NCBI RefSeq assembly: GCF_000812965.1
Contig: NZ_JSYN01000007.1
Coordinates: 62,001 to 126,000 of the forward strand
Direction: 5' to 3'
DNA length: 64,000 nt
Source of the DNA: Pedobacter kyungheensis
GTDB lineage: Bacteria; Bacteroidota; Bacteroidia; Sphingobacteriales; Sphingobacteriaceae
The notes beneath the pieces are model-generated. The model saw only the letters and a list, made by a program, of their open reading frames with translations. It was not told where the DNA came from and made no database searches. Below are positions 17,458-25,596 of this stretch, one piece after another. Position numbers and translations under genes: made by a program. Position 1 is the stretch's first letter. Each line of letters starts with the position of its first letter.

Positions 17458-18993
17458 ATGGGATGTGGAAGTTGTTCAACAGGTGGTGGTTGCACCCCTA
17501 ATGGATGCAAGAGTAATGGCTCATGCGGCACCGGTGGTTGCCAGACAATGGAAGTACACGATTGGCTATCCAACCTGGATATGCCGGCTAATTATAAACC
17601 TTTTCAGGTTACCGAAATTAAATTTAAAGGCTCTCGAAAAGAATTTTTCTTAAACAGTGATAACATTTACCTCGAAATAGGCGAGTTGGTTGCTGTTGAA
17701 GGACCAACAGGTGGCTTTGATGTGGGGCATGTTTCGCTTACCGGCGAGTTGGTACGCATTCAGATGAAGCGCCGTAAAACCAATATTGATCAGGTGGTAA
17801 AGAAAATTTACCGAAAAGCTACCGATGCCGATGTAGAAAAATGGAATGCTGCAAAAGGGATGGAATGGGAAACCATGCACAAGGCCCGTAAATTGGCGCT
17901 CGACCTCCGTTTGCAGATGAAAATAAGCGATGTAGACTATCAGGCCGATAAAACCAAAGCAACATTCTTTTATACTGCCGACGGCCGTGTGGATTTTCGT
18001 GAGCTGATTAAAAAAATGGCCGAGAGTTTCCGGATCAGGATTGAAATGCGCCAAATTGGAATGCGTCAGGAAGCTGGCCGCTTAGGTGGAATTGGGTCTT
18101 GTGGGCGCGAATTATGCTGCTCTACCTGGTTAACCAATTTTAAAACCGTTTCTACTGCGGCAGCCCGTTACCAAAATCTTTCGCTCAATACTTTAAAGCT
18201 TGCAGGCCAGTGTGGTAAATTAAAATGTTGCTTAAACTATGAGCTCGATACCTATCTGGACGCCTTGAAAGATATTCCTGATAAAATCGAAAATTTAGAT
18301 ACCGAAGCAGGTTATGCCCGCCACCAAAAAACCGATATTTTTAAAAAAATAATGTGGTTTAGCTATCAGGGCGATGAAAACTGGATTCCGGTTAAGGCGG
18401 CACGCGTAAAAGAAATCATGGCTTTAAACAAGGCTGGTAAAAAAGTGCCAAACCTGAAAGAAGACGCCATCCAGGTTGCGGCTCCGGTAGTGGTAGAAAA
18501 ATCGTTCGATTACGAAAACGTAGTTGGCCAGGATAGTTTAACCCGTTTAGATGAGCGTTCGCGCGGTAAAAACAACCGTAACAGTAATCAGAAAAACAAC
18601 CGCAATAACCAGAAGAATAATCGCGACAGGGTGCCGGCCGGCGAGAAAAATACCCAGCCTAATAACAACAGGCAGCAAACTCCTCAAGGCGGTCAGAAAC
18701 AACAGCAGGGCGGAAAGCAGCAGCAAAACCAGAAACAGCAGCAAAATGCCGCGCCGAAAGGTCAGCAGCAGGCAGTGCCAAAACCAGCACATGTTAACGG
18801 GCCTAAGCCTCAAAACAATAAACCTAAGCAACAACAACCTCAAGGTCCAAAACCAGTTGTTAAAGCCGAAGGAAATGCGGTGCAGGGAGAAAAGCCTGAA
18901 GCGAGCAAAAACAAGAACAGAAATAATCGTAGGAAAAACAATAACCGCCGAAACAATAACAATGGTTCAGAAAATAAACCTGCTGCCGAATAA
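17458..18993 (+). CDS. PSP1 domain protein with Cys-rich start and Q/N/K-rich tail
   Basis: This 511-residue protein starts with a Gly/Cys-rich stretch (MGCGSCSTGGGCTPNGCKSN), a possible metal-binding patch. The PSP1 C-terminal domain (about 40-270) follows, with RLGGIGSCGRELCCSTWL and GQCGKLKCCLNYE, the conserved Cys pairs of the family that in Bacillus RicT help bind Fe-S clusters with RicA/RicF. From about 365 the protein is a low-complexity tail of Gln, Asn, Lys and Arg, likely disordered and RNA-binding. It lies one base after holB and overlaps gldH. Its role in RNA maturation is inferred. Confidence 0.9.
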   Translation: MGCGSCSTGGGCTPNGCKSNGSCGTGGCQTMEVHDWLSNLDMPANYKPFQVTEIKFKGSRKEFFLNSDNIYLEIGELVAVEGPTGGFDVGHVSLTGELVRIQMKRRKTNIDQVVKKIYRKATDADVEKWNAAKGMEWETMHKARKLALDLRLQMKISDVDYQADKTKATFFYTADGRVDFRELIKKMAESFRIRIEMRQIGMRQEAGRLGGIGSCGRELCCSTWLTNFKTVSTAAARYQNLSLNTLKLAGQCGKLKCCLNYELDTYLDALKDIPDKIENLDTEAGYARHQKTDIFKKIMWFSYQGDENWIPVKAARVKEIMALNKAGKKVPNLKEDAIQVAAPVVVEKSFDYENVVGQDSLTRLDERSRGKNNRNSNQKNNRNNQKNNRDRVPAGEKNTQPNNNRQQTPQGGQKQQQGGKQQQNQKQQQNAAPKGQQQAVPKPAHVNGPKPQNNKPKQQQPQGPKPVVKAEGNAVQGEKPEASKNKNRNNRRKNNNRRNNNNGSENKPAAE

Positions 18994-19456
18994 AATAAAC
19001 TTCCTGGTATTCGGTTTTTGTGCAATGGTATCGTTATTGGCGAGTTGTACCAGCGGTACTGTTATCGATAGCAATGTTGAGTTGGCCGACCGCCGCTGGA
19101 CTTATCGTAACCATATTTCAACACCGTTTGAAATTAAGGATTACACCAAAGGTTATAATATTTATTTCAAACTAAGGCATACAGCCGATTATAAGTATGC
19201 CAATATTTTCATTTTGGCGCACTTTAAAGATGGGAAGCAGGTGGTGACTAAACGCTACCAGTACAAGCTGGCCAAAAATGATGGCGAATGGTTGGGAAGT
19301 GGTTCAGGCAATATATTCAGCTATACCTTACCCATGCTCACCAATTATCATTTTCCACGCAATGGAAAATTTGATATTGAAATTGAACAGAATATGCGCG
19401 ATAATCCATTGTTAGAAGTGAGCGATGTAGGGCTTGCGATTGAGCAGGTTCAGTAG
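18962..19456 (+). CDS. gldH: Gliding motility lipoprotein GldH
   Basis: From the ATG at 18962 this is a 164-residue lipoprotein with signal MVQKINLLPNKINFLVFGF and lipobox SLLASC. The mature domain carries the GldH pattern: DRRWTYRNHISTPFEI, YNIYFKLRHTADYKYANIF and VGLAIEQ at the end. GldH is needed for type IX secretion and gliding in Flavobacterium. The start overlaps the PSP1 gene by 32 bp. A later ATG at 19027 would leave too short a signal peptide. The order holB, PSP1, gldH is a conserved Bacteroidota arrangement as I know it. Confidence 0.88.
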   Translation: MVQKINLLPNKINFLVFGFCAMVSLLASCTSGTVIDSNVELADRRWTYRNHISTPFEIKDYTKGYNIYFKLRHTADYKYANIFILAHFKDGKQVVTKRYQYKLAKNDGEWLGSGSGNIFSYTLPMLTNYHFPRNGKFDIEIEQNMRDNPLLEVSDVGLAIEQVQ

Positions 19457-19467
19457 TGCTAAAAGCA

Positions 19468-20769
19468 CTAAATATACTGCAACAAATTCTCCAGCTTCAT
19501 CCCCCTCGATCCTTTTAGCAACACTAAATGATCCTCTATGGGGTTTTGCTGTAAATAAGCTGCCGCTTCTGCCGGTGTTTCGAAAAACAGGGCATTAACC
19601 ATTTCTTTAAAGGCGTAAAAATACTTTCCAATAAAAATCAGCTGGTCTAACCCGCTTTCCTGTGCCTGGTTAACAATCAGTTGATGTTGCGCCGGAGATT
19701 CAGGGCCGAGTTCGAACATATCGCCCAAAATAGCAGTCTTTTTTCCGGCCGATAAAACTGAAATATTATTTAAAGCAGCAGTCATACTACTGGGATTGGC
19801 ATTATAAAAATCGCAGATTACCGTATTTTTTTCGGTTTTGGTTAATTGCGAGCGGTTATTTTTGGGTTGATAGTTGGCTAAACCAGCATTAATTTCATCA
19901 GGGTTCATATCAAAGAAATCGCCAATGCAGATGGCTGCCAGGATATTTTCGAAATTGTAACTGCCTGTTAAATTGGTTTTAACGGTCGATTCAGCTTCGT
20001 GGTTGGTCCATGTTACCTCGATAAAAGGATCACTGCTTTTCAGGGTGCCTTTAATGGTATTGCCATTTTCTGTTCCGTAATAAATCAGTTTGTTTAAACC
20101 CGCATTAGCACTCATTTCGAGCAGATAAGCGTTATCCCGGTTAATAAAAGTGTAGCCGTTGGTTGCTTTCAGGTAAGCATAAAGCTCCGCTTTACCTTTC
20201 TTTACCCCCTCAAAGCCGCCAAAACCGTCGAGGTGTGCCATTCCTACATTGGTAATAATGCCATGCGTTGGCTGGGCAATGGTGCAAAGCAGCTCAATTT
20301 CTTTCTGGTGGTTTGCCCCCATTTCTATCACTGCAATCTGCACATCGGCAGTAATGGCCAGGATAGATAAAGGCACACCAATGTGATTATTCAGGTTGCC
20401 AAAAGTGGCAAAGGTTTTATAGCGCTCGGCCAATACGGCGTTTACCAGTTCTTTGCTGGTGGTTTTGCCATTGCTGCCGGTTAAACCTATAACCGGAATA
20501 TTTAACTGTTTGCGGTGGTGGCTGGCCAGATCCTGCAAAGTGGTTAATACATCATCTACCAGTAAGCATTGTGCATTTTCTGCATATTTTTCTTCATCAA
20601 TTACGGCATAAGCTGCCCCCTTCTCAATGGCCTGATGGGCAAATTCGTTCGCATTAAAAAGGTCACCTTTCAATGCAAAAAATATACAACCGGGTGTAAT
20701 GTTTCTTGTATCGGTAGAAATAACAGGATGCTTAGTATAAAGCTTATATATCGTCTCAGTAGTTGTCAT
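19468..20769 (-). CDS. murF: UDP-N-acetylmuramoyl-tripeptide--D-alanyl-D-alanine ligase MurF
   Basis: This 433-residue Mur ligase adds D-Ala-D-Ala to UDP-MurNAc-tripeptide in the cytoplasm. It has an N-terminal UDP-binding domain (ISTDTRNITPGCIFFALKG), the central ATPase P-loop GLTGSNGKTTSKE at 95-107, MGANHQKEIELL, and the C-terminal domain (from about 315) with VICDFYNANPSSMTAALN and KTAILGDMFELG. All are typical. It converges on gldH, and a small AGTGCT/AGCACT hairpin at 19455-19469 overlaps both stop codons. Confidence 0.96.
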   Translation of the reverse strand: MTTTETIYKLYTKHPVISTDTRNITPGCIFFALKGDLFNANEFAHQAIEKGAAYAVIDEEKYAENAQCLLVDDVLTTLQDLASHHRKQLNIPVIGLTGSNGKTTSKELVNAVLAERYKTFATFGNLNNHIGVPLSILAITADVQIAVIEMGANHQKEIELLCTIAQPTHGIITNVGMAHLDGFGGFEGVKKGKAELYAYLKATNGYTFINRDNAYLLEMSANAGLNKLIYYGTENGNTIKGTLKSSDPFIEVTWTNHEAESTVKTNLTGSYNFENILAAICIGDFFDMNPDEINAGLANYQPKNNRSQLTKTEKNTVICDFYNANPSSMTAALNNISVLSAGKKTAILGDMFELGPESPAQHQLIVNQAQESGLDQLIFIGKYFYAFKEMVNALFFETPAEAAAYLQQNPIEDHLVLLKGSRGMKLENLLQYI

Positions 20770-20926
20770 CTTTAATCAGGTTGCGGAGGTAAAATTACGA
20801 ATCTGCCTGAATAAAACACGGTTTTTAAAATCTTCATTCTTTCTTCATTTTTCTCAGTAAAAATCTGGTTAAATTCATGTAGTGCTTAGTGACTTACAGC
20901 TTTGCTTATTGTCGCGCACAATCATT

Positions 20927-20940
20927 ATTAACTAACTAAA
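20927..20940 (+). promoter_or_regulatory. Conserved ATTAACTAAC leader motif of susC pair 1
   Basis: ATTAACTAACTAAA lies 8 bases before the ATG at 20949. The same ATTAACTAA core occurs 8 to 15 bases before the ATG of susC 2 to 5 (28252, 33975, 39944, 45278). It may act as the AT-rich translation-enhancing leader used by Bacteroidota in place of a strong Shine-Dalgarno. Confidence 0.5.
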
Positions 20941-20948
20941 ATTAAGCT

Positions 20949-23900
20949 ATGAAGAAATTACTACAAAGCTTGGTTGTTCTGCTGCTATTTGCATCGATTG
21001 CTGTGGCACAAGACAGAACAATAACGGGGATGGTTACATCAAAAGAAGACGGCCTGCCCATTCCCGGAGTAAGTGTCAAAATTGTTGGAACTAATGTGGG
21101 AGCATCAACAGGTGCTGATGGAAAATTCTCTTTAAGAATTTCTTCCGGAGCAAAAAGAGTTGAAGTTTCTTCGCTTGGGTTTTTAACACAAACTTTAAAT
21201 ATTGGTTCGGGGAACGTGATAAATGTTGTACTTGTGCCCGATACAAAACTTTTGGGTGAAGTAGTGGTAACAGCTTTAGGTATTAAAAGAGAAAAACGTA
21301 CCCTAACCTACTCTACACAAGAAGTAACAGGAGGAGCATTGGTTGATGCAAAGGAAAACAACCTGGTTAATGCCTTAGCTGGTAAAGTTGCGGGTGTTCA
21401 AATCACGAATTCAAGCGGTGCTGCCGGCGGATCTTCAAAAATAGTAATTCGTGGAAACACCTCATTAACAGGTGAGAACGGTGCTCTTTTTATTCTGGAT
21501 GGTGTGCCGATTGATAATTCTGAGGCGGGTAATCCGGATGGAGCATTAAGTGCGGGAGGAACATCAAACCGTGCAATTGATATTGATCCTAATATTATTG
21601 AAAGTGTAACGGTCTTAAAAGGTGCGGCTGCAAGTGCCTTATATGGTGCCGCTGCCGCAAGAGGCGTTGTAATTATCACCACAAAAACAGGAAAGGGAAA
21701 ACCAACGGTAACTTTAAGTTCTGGTGTTACTTTCGATCACCCGATTTTGCCGGAATTTCAGGATGTGTATGCCCAGGGTAGTAATGGCGTTTATGTTGAT
21801 GGAAATAATGGTAAGTTGAGCTCATCTTCATGGGGGCCACCTATTGATGGTTTGATGGTAAACGGACAGCCGGTTCAAAAGCACGATCCCAGAAAGGAAT
21901 TCTTTAAAACAGGTTTTACCACCGATAATACAGTTGCTGTAAATGGTTCAAGCGATAATTCTACTTACCTGGTTTCTTACTCTTATCTAAAAACAAACGG
22001 AACGGTGCCTTCTACTGATTTCGGCAGGCACTCCCTATTTACTAAGTTTTCGAATAAAATAACAAAGGACCTCACTTTTACCGGGCAGTTTAATTACATT
22101 AATTCGGTAAATGACAGACTTGCAGAAGGAAATGGTCTGGCCAGTCCGTACTGGACGGTTTATGCTGCTCCTATTTCATGGGATCCATTCCCAACCACAA
22201 ATCCTGACGGTTCGCAACGCGTGTACCGCGCCGCGAGGAATAACCCATACTGGCTGGTAGACAATACGAAGTTTGTATCAGCCGTTAACCGGTTTCTGCC
22301 TGTAATGACAGTTAATTACAACCCTTTACCCTGGTTAACCATAACCGAACGCGGCGGAGCAGATATTTACAATGATAATAGTAACTATCACGAGGCACCT
22401 GGTATTGTTGGTGGGGAATCGGCAGATGGAAAGATGTATAATCGCGAGATAAATTATAAACAGTTTAATAATGATATTATCGTTGAGGCTAAAAAGAACT
22501 TTAATGAAGATTGGTTTGGTAGTATTCTAATTGGTAATAATATATTAAGCAACTCACAAAGAGTGGTGTTTGATAAGGGAGTGGGATTATCGGTTAATGA
22601 TTTTTATAATATCAATAATGCCTCAACCCAGATATCTTCGATTAATAATTATACCAAAAGAAAGGTAGGTTATTATGCTCAGCTAACTACAGAATATAAA
22701 AGAATGATATCTTTATCATTAACCGGCCGCTATGATGGAACATCGGTTTTAAGCCAGGATAAAAACTACTATCCTTATGGTTCGGCATCAGCTGCATTTA
22801 TTTTTACAGAGCCTCTCCATTTAAGCGATAACGCTATCTTAAACTTTGGTAAAATAAGGTTGTCTTACTCTTATGTAGGAAACGATAATGTAGGGCCTTA
22901 CGCGCTGAGTACTACCTATGTACACCCTGTTATTTCTAATATTGAATTCCCGTATCAGGGTCAGAATGGTTTTTTACTGACCAATACTTACGGCGATCCA
23001 AACCTTAAAAACGAGGGGTTAAAAGAGTTTGAAACCGGGATAGAGTTAAAAATGTTTAAAAGCAGATTAAGTTTAGAGGCCACTTATTTCGATAAAAAGA
23101 GTGTTGATTTGATTACAACAACACCAATTACTCCATCTTCAGGATTTAATGCAGCAACAATAAATGCGGCAAGTATGTACAACAAGGGGGTAGAATTAAT
23201 ACTGAATGGTACCCCGGTTAAAACAAAAGATATTACTTGGAATATCGGCGTTAATTTCTCAAAAATCAATAACAAGGTTACCGAAATCGGACAAGGGCTA
23301 GACAATATACAATTTGCAGGCTTTACCAACCCGGGTATTTTTGCTTATAAAGATCAGCCTTATGGCGTAATATTTGGTTCGAGGTATAAAAGAAATAACG
23401 ATGGCAAACTATTAATTGATGATAAAGGATACCCGATAATCGACGATCAGCTTGGTGTAATCGGTAATACCACACCAAAATGGAATGCTGGATTAACTAC
23501 AAGTTTCAGTTATAAAGGATTAACCTTGTCTGCTGTATTTGATATGCGATATGGTGGCGATGTATATAATTTAGACGGGCATTACCTTGACTTTTATGGA
23601 ACTACTAAAAAAACAGAGGATAGAACTGCAACGAAAGTTTTTGATGGAATAAGAGAGAGTGACGGGCAGGTAAATACCACGGTGGCCAAGCTCGATCAGG
23701 GATATTATCAGAATAACGAAAGCGTTGTAGATGAAACTGGAGTAGAGGACGGTACTTATTATAAATTAAGGCAGGTAACCCTGGCCTATACTTTTAATTC
23801 ATCATTTTTAAAGAAAACCCCATTTAAAGGAATAACAGTATCGGCTACAGGTAGAAACCTATGGCTGTATGCCCCTCATTATACAGGCTCAGATCCGGAG

Positions 23901-23996
23901 GTAAGTTTGTATGGAACAGGTAACGGAGCAAGTTTTACCAACTTTGTTACCCCAACAAACCGGAGTTATAATTTTGCAATAAAAGTTACCTTTTAA
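20949..23996 (+). CDS. SusC/RagA family TonB-linked outer-membrane transporter, pair 1
   Basis: This 1015-residue transporter has a signal peptide ending ASIAVAQ. It carries a CarboxypepD_reg-like domain (about 22-105), a TonB-box-like segment LGEVVVTALGIKREKR, a plug domain (about 120-240) with RGNTSLTGENGALFILDGVPIDN and SALYGAAAARGVVIITTKTG, and a long 22-strand-type barrel ending in YNFAIKVTF. SusC proteins form TonB-driven pedal-bin transporters with a SusD lid at the outer membrane. The susD gene starts 11 bp later. An M14 carboxypeptidase downstream hints at a peptide-like substrate. Confidence 0.93.
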   Translation: MKKLLQSLVVLLLFASIAVAQDRTITGMVTSKEDGLPIPGVSVKIVGTNVGASTGADGKFSLRISSGAKRVEVSSLGFLTQTLNIGSGNVINVVLVPDTKLLGEVVVTALGIKREKRTLTYSTQEVTGGALVDAKENNLVNALAGKVAGVQITNSSGAAGGSSKIVIRGNTSLTGENGALFILDGVPIDNSEAGNPDGALSAGGTSNRAIDIDPNIIESVTVLKGAAASALYGAAAARGVVIITTKTGKGKPTVTLSSGVTFDHPILPEFQDVYAQGSNGVYVDGNNGKLSSSSWGPPIDGLMVNGQPVQKHDPRKEFFKTGFTTDNTVAVNGSSDNSTYLVSYSYLKTNGTVPSTDFGRHSLFTKFSNKITKDLTFTGQFNYINSVNDRLAEGNGLASPYWTVYAAPISWDPFPTTNPDGSQRVYRAARNNPYWLVDNTKFVSAVNRFLPVMTVNYNPLPWLTITERGGADIYNDNSNYHEAPGIVGGESADGKMYNREINYKQFNNDIIVEAKKNFNEDWFGSILIGNNILSNSQRVVFDKGVGLSVNDFYNINNASTQISSINNYTKRKVGYYAQLTTEYKRMISLSLTGRYDGTSVLSQDKNYYPYGSASAAFIFTEPLHLSDNAILNFGKIRLSYSYVGNDNVGPYALSTTYVHPVISNIEFPYQGQNGFLLTNTYGDPNLKNEGLKEFETGIELKMFKSRLSLEATYFDKKSVDLITTTPITPSSGFNAATINAASMYNKGVELILNGTPVKTKDITWNIGVNFSKINNKVTEIGQGLDNIQFAGFTNPGIFAYKDQPYGVIFGSRYKRNNDGKLLIDDKGYPIIDDQLGVIGNTTPKWNAGLTTSFSYKGLTLSAVFDMRYGGDVYNLDGHYLDFYGTTKKTEDRTATKVFDGIRESDGQVNTTVAKLDQGYYQNNESVVDETGVEDGTYYKLRQVTLAYTFNSSFLKKTPFKGITVSATGRNLWLYAPHYTGSDPEVSLYGTGNGASFTNFVTPTNRSYNFAIKVTF

Positions 23997-24007
23997 TTTC
24001 GAAAGTT

Positions 24008-25426
24008 ATGAAAATCATATATTATTCAATAACGGCCCTATTACTGCTTTCCGTTTGCAGTTGCAAGAAATTTCTTGATATTAATCAGGATCCTAATAAT
24101 CCAACAACCGTACAGGAATCATTAATCCTATCACCTATTGAACTGTATACAACCACACAAATTGCAGCCGGTTATCCGGCCATTACCACGGCGTACTGGA
24201 CTCAGCAATTGGCATTAAACCAGGAATCTCCTAATATTGATACTTATCGGATTACACCCACAGATGTGAATAATACCTGGAGTTTTGACCTTTACCCCGC
24301 CATTTTCTATAATGTGCGTACCATGATTAGCAATGCCGATCAAAAAGGAAGCAATGGTTATTCGGGTATTGGCAGGGTATTATTGGCCTATAATTTAGCC
24401 GCTTGCACTGATTTATGGGGGGATATACCTTACTCGCAGGCCTTTCAGGCGCTGAATGATGTAAAACCTGCGTATGATAGTCAGGAGAGTATTTACAAAG
24501 TGATTCAATCTACACTTGATGATGCAATTGTAAAACTAGGGGCACCATCATCTGGTAAAGCTGTAGGTTCTGATGATTTTATTTATGGTGGAAATCTGGC
24601 AGCATGGAAGAAATTTGCATATACACTTAAAGCGAGATATTACCTGCGTTTAAGTAAAGCTGCAGGTTATAATGCGGCTACTCAGGCCGATTTGGCACTT
24701 GCAGCACTTCAAAATGGTTTTGCATCTAACGCAGATAATGCTTTAATAACCTATGCCGGTACGGCCAAAGCTGAAAATCCCTGGTATCAAAATACCTTAC
24801 CAGGTGCCGGAGGAGTTGTTTTGTCTTCTAATTTGATAAATGGATTAAAAGCGAATAATGATCCAAGGTTACCCATTTTGGCCAACCCTGGCTCAGGTAA
24901 CGATTATATAGGCAGAACCAGTGGCACAGCAGCAGCTACCGACCCAACAATATATGCAACTGTTGGAACGTTTTTTGGCGGGTATATTGATGGAAATAGT
25001 TCTGGAGCTGCCGGTCCTGTATATCTGTCAACCTACGCTGAAGCGTTATTTTTAAAAGCCGAAGCGACACTTTATAAATCCGGAGCGGTAGCAGCAACTC
25101 CCATTTACAGTAGTGCAATTGGTGCAAACATGGATATGTTAAAGGTTGCCGCAACTGATAAGGCTGCATATTTAAGCGCTCATGCCGTACTCGATCCTGT
25201 AACACCATTGAAAACAATAATTGGTGAGAAATATATTGCCGATTTCTTATCTCTTGAAGTGTATAATGATTGGCGCAGAACAGGTTACCCAACCTTATCA
25301 GTAGTGCAAAATGCATTTAAGCCTTATATTCCACAACGCTTCCCCTATCCGTCACAAGAAATTACTTCAAATCCCCAGCCTCAGCAAAGTATAGCTACTT
25401 CAACCAAGGTATGGTGGGCCAATTAA
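24008..25426 (+). CDS. SusD/RagB family lipoprotein, pair 1
   Basis: This 472-residue surface lipoprotein has signal and lipobox SVCSCKK. The mature N-terminus reads FLDINQDPNNPTTVQ, the DIN-x-PN pattern of the SusD-like_2 branch and not of classical SusD. Mid-protein helices follow, with ACTDLWGDIPYSQAFQ, and the protein ends VYNDWRRTGYPTL and STKVWWAN. It is the substrate-binding lid for the SusC 11 bp upstream. The hydrophobic TPR-like helices characteristic of the family are visible. Confidence 0.92.
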   Translation: MKIIYYSITALLLLSVCSCKKFLDINQDPNNPTTVQESLILSPIELYTTTQIAAGYPAITTAYWTQQLALNQESPNIDTYRITPTDVNNTWSFDLYPAIFYNVRTMISNADQKGSNGYSGIGRVLLAYNLAACTDLWGDIPYSQAFQALNDVKPAYDSQESIYKVIQSTLDDAIVKLGAPSSGKAVGSDDFIYGGNLAAWKKFAYTLKARYYLRLSKAAGYNAATQADLALAALQNGFASNADNALITYAGTAKAENPWYQNTLPGAGGVVLSSNLINGLKANNDPRLPILANPGSGNDYIGRTSGTAAATDPTIYATVGTFFGGYIDGNSSGAAGPVYLSTYAEALFLKAEATLYKSGAVAATPIYSSAIGANMDMLKVAATDKAAYLSAHAVLDPVTPLKTIIGEKYIADFLSLEVYNDWRRTGYPTLSVVQNAFKPYIPQRFPYPSQEITSNPQPQQSIATSTKVWWAN

Positions 25427-25442
25427 GCCTATTGATGCACTT

Positions 25443-25471
25443 AAAAGCAATCCGAATAAAGGATTGCTTTT
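25443..25471 (+). terminator. Intrinsic terminator after susCD pair 1
   Basis: An 11-bp stem (AAAAGCAATCC with GGATTGCTTTT) has a 7-nt loop and continues into TTTGTTG. It ends the pair 1 operon, so the peptidase gene downstream needs its own promoter or readthrough. Confidence 0.9.
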
Positions 25472-25596
25472 TTGTTGTCATAAAAATTTAAGCAGCCTAT
25501 TGTATTCTTATAGACCTTACCAGGCGAAAATGGAATAAGAACGGTAAAGTTTAAATGAAAAATATTTTATGTATTATTGATTAATAATCTACGCTC

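Noticed and set aside
18551..18961. Upstream extension of the gldH frame through the PSP1 tail
   Set aside because: The region is Arg/Thr-rich out-of-frame reading of the low-complexity PSP1 tail. The gldH signal peptide starts at 18962.
18551..19025. Antisense and alternate-frame ORFs in the PSP1 tail (98 and 61 codons on minus strand)
   Set aside because: Low-complexity Leu/Arg-rich translations are by-products of the CAG/AAC-rich tail.
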